64,000 bases of DNA from Symsagittifera roscoffensis. Taxonomy: Eukaryota > Xenacoelomorpha > Acoela > Convolutidae. Below the pieces are notes generated by a model. That model ran no database searches. It was not told where the DNA came from and saw nothing but the letters and a program-made list of their open reading frames with translations. The translations under genes and the position numbers were made by a program. Positions 58,298 to 64,000 of the stretch are shown here, piece by piece (within the stretch, counting starts at the first letter, position 1; each line of letters opens with the position of its first letter). The stretch is taken from contig NC_087070.1 in NCBI RefSeq assembly GCF_963678635.1, positions 10,576,539 to 10,640,538 on the forward strand. Reading direction: 5' to 3'.

Positions 58298-58365
58298 TAT
58301 GATAATCTAGTGGCGGATAGACTTATTGCGGATTACCGCAAGTTTTGCGATCGAATCTGGGTAGG
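58298..58365 (+). repeat. tRNA-like SINE head
   Basis: TAATCTAGTGG (A-box-like) at 58303-58313 and GCGATCGAATCTGGG (B-box-like) at 58347-58361 are spaced as in a tRNA gene. It has no intact cloverleaf. Confidence 0.42.
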
Positions 58366-58486
58366 TTCTTTAATTTTTGCGCAAAGTTTGAAAATTTAAC
58401 AATAGGCAATCACCAATCAGAGTTAATTCAAACCTAATTTAGGACCGAAAGTTGATAAAAATTAAGTTAATTGAGTTAATTGAACG

Positions 58487-58535
58487 ATGGCGGCTGCTGT
58501 TTTTCCACATTTCGCTATTTTTATACGAAAAAAAG
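58487..58535 (+). CDS. Possible first exon of the host gene
   Basis: ATG at 58487 opens 16 codons (MAAAVFPHFAIFIRKK) plus one base before a GTTGGT donor at 58536. The donor has the same AAG/GTTG form as the exon ending at 61505, and the one leftover base fits the two bases that begin the exon at 60776. The intron would be 2.2 kb and carry three Helitron-like copies. The only support is frame and splice-site agreement, so another first exon to the left is equally possible. Confidence 0.22.
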
Positions 58536-59053
58536 GTTGGTATCGCAATAAAGACATAGTGACATCATTCAAAAATTGTTCTCAAACCCAATTTCAAGTC
58601 AACTAAAGGTATTTTTGTTATAAAAAATACTTCGATGGACGCAACAAGATGAGTCGGAATAAGGCAAAAAAAAAAAACAACAACCTGGGCTGTCTAAACT
58701 GTAAAGATTTTCTGTTTGTGCCAAAAAGTATCGTTCGATTGCAATATGTGTATTTTGTGTTCGTCTAAAAACGATTTAACTCTCGATTCCATTACTTCAA
58801 TTACGATTTTGCAATAGTAAAATAGCCACTATCAAAAAATATTCATTTAGCATGGTAAAGTAAAATTTATAGAAAGTTTTGCTAATGGGGTCTTCATTCA
58901 TGCCAATTCCTATGGAAATTGAACCAATTAAAAATTTGAAATGGCTTTACTTAAAATTTAAGTTTATATATTTATAGACCTGTGTGTAACATTTTGATGT
59001 GCTGAAATTTTTTTAACGAAATTTATTTTAATTATTTGTTTCTTCTACCTTTT

Positions 59054-59350
59054 TACTCCGACTTTCCCAGAACGTGACGAAATATTTGTGCTCGGGCGGG
59101 TTTTTTCCCCAAACAAATTTTGGCTTTTTAACTTGCAATTTTTGCAGATTTTTATTATATCATTAGGAAGTACTGTTGTTTTGAGCTCAATTCTAAAATT
59201 GTATTTTACCTGTGATCTTTTAGGGGTGTTTCGTACATTTGTGACAAATATTGCGGGATACATTTCGTGGTATTAACGCGAAAGCGTAAGAATAGAAATT
59301 GTTCCAAATTGAATTGAGGCATGCTTTTGGTCTAATTAATACTTTTACTA
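59054..59350 (+). mobile_element. Helitron/Helentron-like short element, 3'-decayed copy
   Basis: Begins TCCGACTTTCCCAGAACGTGACGAAATATTTGTGCTCGGGC and keeps the middle landmark GCGTAAG near 59285. The 3' hairpin is missing. Confidence 0.5.
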
Positions 59351-59738
59351 TATGCAGCTATATCAATATGTACTTTACATAGCGTTCCATAGGATATTTT
59401 TTTAGAAAAAAAGAAACTAAGAAAAATTGAAAAATTTGAAATGGTACAATTCTGTTAAACTTGAACTAGTCTGTGCTGCATTGAGTATACACGTACTTTC
59501 CATGCTATGTTTCAATTTTCAGCGTGTTTTGATTTCGGCTCAGTTCAAAAATCATTCAGCGAATTGGAAATTCATTTGACTTTGACGCGTTGAAAATCTT
59601 CCATGATTCGGCCCACCCATCATGAGAATAGCCCCCAAAATTTGTATTTAACTGCATACACTTAGTCATGAGCAATATAAAATAATGTAGACATTCTCGC
59701 TTCGAAAGCTCGCTTGAAAAGAAATACAAATGCTCGCT

Positions 59739-60259
59739 TGTTGTTCCGAGTTTCGAAAAAATTGTCGGATTATTTTCGCCGGGTGGGTTTTTTCTCCAGA
59801 CAATTTTCGAAGTTTTAGGGAGCATTTTATGATAAAATTTGTTTTATCCGTAAAATTTTGATATCTTTGGTTCAAATTGAAAAGTTCACCAGTGATTAAT
59901 TTTCGTCGATTTATGGTGGCCTACATTTTAACCATACAGGATAATTTGGGATAACTATTAATTTTCATGCTTTTATAGCGTAAGCGGAGATAACATCCAT
60001 ATTTGAATATCCGTAATTTCCAAAAAAATGAGGCTTGCATTTCAGTCTGTTTACTACATTGCTAAATTCGAAGTTTATACATTTTTTAAATTTAAATTAG
60101 AGTGTGGGAAGATGATTTTCAAAAAAAAAACTAAGAACCTTTTTGAACTTTTTCCATTTTTTTTTAAGCCTTTGTCACATTATCTAAAGCAAACACTTCT
60201 CCATACACCTTAAAAGGCTGTCGGAAAATTCAAGGCATTGCCCTGATACGAGCAGCCTC
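59739..60259 (+). mobile_element. Helitron/Helentron-like short element, copy with both ends
   Basis: Starts TGTTCCGAGTTTCG and ends GGCATTGCCCTGATACGAGCAGCC. Another copy follows with no spacer. Confidence 0.58.
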
Positions 60260-60766
60260 GTGGTTCCGTCTTTCAAAAAAGCGCAAAAGTTTTGATTTGG
60301 GTGATTTATTTGATATTCAGTCAATTTTCGAATTTTTAATGAAGCAATTTTGATAGAATATTTTATTACCATATGGAAGATACTGTAGTCCTACGCTCAA
60401 TTTTGAAGTTGCTTGTCGCTTGCAATTAGTTTCCGTAAAACTTTGATGTTTTCAAACTTGGTTATCTGGTTAATTTGGGGTAACTAACGAGCGATATATC
60501 GCAATCTTATAACTCGCGTAATCCGCAGAATAAATATTTCTATATCAGTTTTTTGGCACGCCGTGATTTTGTTGTATCATTAGTATGAAAGGGGCTGATC
60601 ACATCCCTTCGCAGTTTACATCAGCAAGTTTGAGATAATTTGAGGAAAAACAAAGAATTTTTTTTTTTAATTAGTTTGTTTAGATTTCAATCGAAAGTTT
60701 TTTGAATTGGCCTTAAATTCGTTTGCAACATTCAGGACTGTGTTCTGATCTACGAGCAGTCTTGTG
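60260..60766 (+). mobile_element. Helitron/Helentron-like short element, tandem copy next to an exon
   Basis: Starts GGTTCCGTCTTTC and ends CTGATCTACGAGCAGTCTTGTG, nine or ten bases before the splice acceptor at 60775. The internal GCGTAATCCGCAGA landmark corresponds to GCGTAAGCGGAGA in other copies. Confidence 0.55.
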
Positions 60767-60775
60767 TTGTTTCAG

Positions 60776-60853
60776 TTTGCTTCTTCTTCGGAACTGGGTG
60801 GGAGTTAGTTGACTCTTACGCCACATGGGACAAATATCTCAAAAACAAAGTTG
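60776..60853 (+). CDS. Internal exon A of an unrecognised host gene
   Basis: Follows TGTTGTTTCAG and ends before GTAAGTAT, an excellent donor. Only one frame is open through it: two bases, 25 codons (CFFFGTGWELVDSYATWDKY...) and one base. Joined to the exon at 61434-61505 and then 61873-62038, all boundaries keep one reading frame (phases 1 and 1), giving at least 102 consecutive codons without a stop. The product is rich in Tyr, Asp and Trp. The last exon has Cys pairs (EICKKDRKYC), which could suit a secreted or lumenal domain, but I recognise no family. Exon G+C content is clearly above that of the introns. The gene continues past 62038 and probably begins to the left. Confidence 0.7.
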
Positions 60854-60875
60854 GTAAGTATATGAAGACAAAAGA

Positions 60876-61385
60876 GATTTTATGTAACGGAATATTTGTG
60901 CTCGGGGTGGGTTTTTTCTTCAGACCAATTTCGTTTTTTCAATTAGCTTTTTATGACGAAACTTTTTTAAATCATTCAAAAGATATTGTTGTCCTGAGCT
61001 TAAATTTGAAAAGATATTTCACCTGTGATCATTTTTCGTAAAAAAAGTTGTGAAGGTTTAAATTTTGCCATTTTGGCCAATTTGGGACAATGAACGCGCG
61101 GTATATTTAGCGCTTTTAAGCGTAAGCGGAGGTTTAATCCTTTGTAGATACCGTTCCAAATTGGTTCAAGGAAGCTTATATGCCATAATTGATTTGTTAA
61201 TAGGAGCGAAATTTATCACTCTGAACATAATATGGTGTGTGGGGGATGATTTTCACAAAAAATCTCCAATTTTTCTTTTAAAAGTTTTCACTTTATTTTT
61301 GTTATATTTAGTCTTTTTATGTTATTACTGCTCCATAGACCTTGTCGGAACATTCAGGGCTTCGCCCTGACCCGAGCAGTCTTGT
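60876..61385 (+). mobile_element. Helitron/Helentron-like short element filling an intron
   Basis: Occupies nearly all of the 580-base intron between exons A and B. The 5' hairpin is reduced to TAACGGAATATTTGTGCTCGGGG; the 3' end is complete (CAGGGCTTCGCCCTGACCCGAGCAGTCTTG), the cleanest copy of the 3' hairpin and of the CCCGAGCA/TGCTCGGG inverted pair. Confidence 0.65.
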
Positions 61386-61433
61386 TACTTTTTTGTATTT
61401 GAATTTATTTTTTTTGTCTTGATGTTTGTTTAG

Positions 61434-61505
61434 AATGGAATTACACAATAGGCATCAATGACAAGAACCACATAGTCTGCACAGGAGACGTGGCCAAACA
61501 AGAAG
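61434..61505 (+). CDS. Internal exon B of the host gene
   Basis: Acceptor GTTTGTTTAG, donor AAG/GTTGAT. The frame set by exon A continues as WNYTIGINDKNHIVCTGDVA and four further codons, without a stop. The other two frames contain stops, which favours genuine coding. Confidence 0.7.
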
Positions 61506-61872
61506 GTTGATAGATTATCTTTATACCATTTATTTATCGCTTATGCTACATTTTGGTCTCTCGAATGAATGATGTAATTTTTGAAAAGTTAAAGTTGACC
61601 CTCAAGTATTTTATAGTAAACACGACAAACTTATGAGCCGGTCATTTTAAATTTTTTTGAATTGCCCTTACTCATATTGGGTTCATTTAAAATTAGATAG
61701 AATTGCACATTTAGATTATATTTGCCTGATCAACTTGGGTTTCTTGCCAAGATCTTCCGAGATTGGAATTAGGATTTTTTAAAACGAGAAGCCGAAGACC
61801 TAACCGAAAGCACGTTCGGTTAATTATTTAATAGTAACCATGAAATTAAGTCTGTGAATAAATCATTAACAG

Positions 61873-62038
61873 GGCGTATCTGGAGTCCCTACTATGTATA
61901 TGACAACAGGATCAAAACACACCAACTGCAGCAGTTGTACGGCGACGAGATATGCAAGAAGGACCGAAAGTACTGTCGGCAGCCGAGTGACTTGTCGGTG
62001 CTGAGGGCCTATGACTCATTTATTGACAGCGGCAGAAG
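61873..62038 (+). CDS. Internal exon C of the host gene
   Basis: Acceptor TCATTAACAG, donor AAG/GTACCA. It encodes 54 codons in the frame carried from exon B, including IWSPYYVYDNRIKTHQLQQL and LSVLRAYDSFIDSG. This is the most G+C-rich coding piece of the region. It ends in phase 2; no matching next exon was found before the window ends. If the donor were ignored the frame would close at a TAG at 62055-62057, so a terminal exon is a less likely alternative. Confidence 0.72.
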
Positions 62039-62377
62039 GTACCATTATCCTTTTTAGGGTTTTTAAAAATCAGTTCTTAAATTTTTAGTTGTTTTTTTTA
62101 AAGCTCTTTTTAGCTGTATTTTTAAACTATTGTAGGTCGATAGTTGCTTTTTATTTGGCAGAAGATTGTTTAAGAAAAAGTTAAGGAGGGGTGGGATGGG
62201 GTGGGGGGGGGATTGATGTGAGGCTAGGGCTTTGTTGGCGGGGATTTTATTCTTCAATCGAGTTTTCCTTATTTGTCCTTGTTTTCCTCAATAATTTTTT
62301 TAATAAAAGAGTATGAACTTATTCGGCGCCTATTATTTCAGTCTTCAGATTATTGTATGTAGGTTGAATTTGAAGAA

Positions 62378-62505
62378 ACGGAAAATTCAAGCCGTAAGGC
62401 CTGCATGTAATATGCTCAAATCGGCTGAAAAATATTACTTCAAAGTAATATTTTTCTGCCGATTTGAGCATATTACATTGAGGCCTTACGGCTTGAATTT
62501 TCCGT
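62378..62505. mobile_element. 128 bp near-perfect hairpin (foldback MITE)
   Basis: ACGGAAAATTCAAGCCGTAAGGC at the left is mirrored by GCCTTACGGCTTGAATTTTCCGT at the right; the axis is in ATTACTTCAAAGTAAT. Only a few mismatches exist in 62-base arms. It lies in what is probably the next intron of the host gene. Confidence 0.85.
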
Positions 62506-64000
62506 TTAATTTTAGATGGCACTTAAGGGGCCTATTGTTGACTTGGCCTATTAAGGGGGGAGATTGTTCACATGGGACGCTATTTGTGTGAAAAAGCTAA
62601 AATTGAAAAAAAAATGAAATTTTCCTAAATTGGTTGGTGTGTCAAACATCAAGAGAGCTGTAAGAAGAGCTAAACCTTATCTTTTTTTAATAAAAACGCC
62701 AATTTGCAATAATAAAACACGAGCATTGCACAAGAAAGACCAATTTTGGCCATAAAGTAACAGTTTTTTAATGATGCATAACACACGTCAACTTCAAAAA
62801 TCAATTTCAAAACCTGGGATCGCGCTTCAATTATTTCCGCCATTTTACTAGAAACAAAATCAACAATAAGCATACCATTAAACACATTCTAAATAGGGGT
62901 GGCAGTTCGTTACTAGGTACCATTGTGGGGGGCAAATGTCAGGAAAATTAATGAGCAAAGGTCAAAAGCACCCTTCATCGAACTTTTAATTTTACGAACA
63001 CGTTATCTGAACAATTGAGGAAACACTTTCTCGCTTCTGCTCTCCTAAATGTGAACGACTGAAAAGTTCAAACAACTGAACTGCATTAAAACAGTATTAT
63101 TTTAGAATGTTTCTAATTAAACCAAGTGAACAATCCTCACACTCCCAAACGCATCTTGCGCAAAACAAACCATGCAAATTTGGAAATTTAAACCAGATTT
63201 TTCATTCAGCCTAGCTTTATTAAATCAAAATTTAATTTTTTCAATTTGCTCAAAAAAAATTATCTTGCTAATTAGTAATTCGTCAGACTAATCTTAACAA
63301 AAACCAAAAATTTCTGCCAAATTGAAAGTATTCGGCACATTTTTCGGTCGACCAACAGCAGCATTTATCTTTGTTTCGAAAGTTTGATTTAGAGTTTCGG
63401 GCAGGTGATAGATCACATGGTGTACTTTTTTTCGAAAGAATATTGCGCTGGTGCCCAAAATTGTATCTAATTTAATATATAGAGAAAGATAAAGATGAAG
63501 AATAAGGAAAAAACAGAAACTGTATCGGGTATAATTAAAAAACCATGCGTTCAACCCTTTTGATCTAACTATTCGGTACAAGTATTGATTTCTTCCCGCA
63601 CTGGAGTTACATGGATAATAATCGATTATATTGTCATTTTATAGCCAGTTTCTATAAAATTACAAAAATTAAATATTTTAATCCATCAAACATGGATTAT
63701 AATCCTAGCATTTTTCAGATCAATATAGTCCATTAAAATCGATTTTAATAGATTATAATTCTTTAAAAATGGACTATAATCATAATAACTTTTTAATCAT
63801 TATAATACATTATGATAGACTATAATCGATTATAACGTATTTTTTTAGAAGAAATTATAAGTTTTGCAAATCTTTTTAAACAATTATCTCATTTCCTGTT
63901 TCGTGCAGTTGCTACGTATTATGTTTCATAAATTTTTTTTTTCACATAAGATTATCTATTTAAGTTTTCTTTTTCTCTACTTTTTCTATTCCACTTAAAA
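62506..64000. other. AT-rich DNA, probable intron or intergenic
   Basis: No further exon recognised. 63600-63840 is another cluster of AATCGATTATAAT and CCATTATAAT-like words. The minus-strand ORFs 62885-62670 and 63581-63294 are not recognised. Confidence 0.35.

Noticed and set aside
62313-62591. Plus and minus ORFs with the shared phrase MLKSAEKYYF
   Set aside because: Both are readings of the same hairpin at 62378-62505.

Overview
This is an AT-rich stretch of eukaryotic nuclear DNA, most likely from an invertebrate animal, made almost entirely of transposable elements in different states of decay. There is no bacterial-style gene order: no operons, no Shine-Dalgarno sites, no rRNA, and only tRNA-like SINE heads. 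Short exons with GT-AG borders, tRNA-derived SINE heads, TIR/foldback MITEs, Helentron-like short elements, non-LTR reverse transcriptases and three LTR retrotransposons all point to an animal. The large env-bearing Ty3/gypsy element and the wealth of short non-autonomous elements recall appendicularian tunicates (Tor-type elements), but that is only a hypothesis.

Layout. 391-1800 (+): decayed reverse-transcriptase element. 2127-20643 (-): an 18.5 kb LTR retrotransposon with 384-385 bp LTRs. Read on the minus strand it holds a leader with repeats, a small basic ORF overlapping gag, gag, a protease/RT/RNase H/integrase pol, two tiny membrane proteins, a Pro/Ser/Thr-rich ORF, an envelope-like glycoprotein, and a further gene whose start overlaps the end of the env tail as ATGA. 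All long genes carry stops or frameshifts. 20724-20930: foldback element. 21455-22450: two head-to-tail short elements with Helitron-like ends. 24330-25390 (+): decayed jockey/CR1-like LINE. 25606-25800: SINE. 26802-29990 (-): a second, better preserved copy of the RT family seen at 391-1800. 31220-35810 (-): decayed Ty3/gypsy element with about 155 bp LTRs that has lost its integrase core. 36843-37100 (-): possible terminal exon. 37132-37297: MITE with perfect 21 bp TIRs. 38242-38491: 22 bp minisatellite. 40015-40290: two small hairpins. 44217-49069 (+): decayed Ty3/gypsy element with 274 bp TG...CA LTRs. 49070-52700: field of diverged dispersed repeats. 55907-57208: a giant 1.3 kb palindrome built from two inverted copies of a TIR element around a second inverted sequence. 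58487-62038 (+): exons of an unrecognised host gene; the introns between them are largely filled by the Helitron-like short elements. 62378-62505: another perfect hairpin.

How it fits together. The only convincing host coding sequence is the spliced gene at 60776-62038; its three exons share compatible phases and continue beyond what can be seen. Everything else is a record of insertions. One short-element family (5' hairpin, matched subterminal inverted repeats, 3' GGGC/GCCC hairpin, tandem head-to-tail copies) recurs in both intergenic DNA and introns. A TA-flanked TIR family (CGAGGCCAAACTGTGCA ends, internal GCGGAATCCGC arrays) explains the MITE, the partial copy at 50284 and the giant palindrome. 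All similarity and family calls were made by reading; none was checked against a database.
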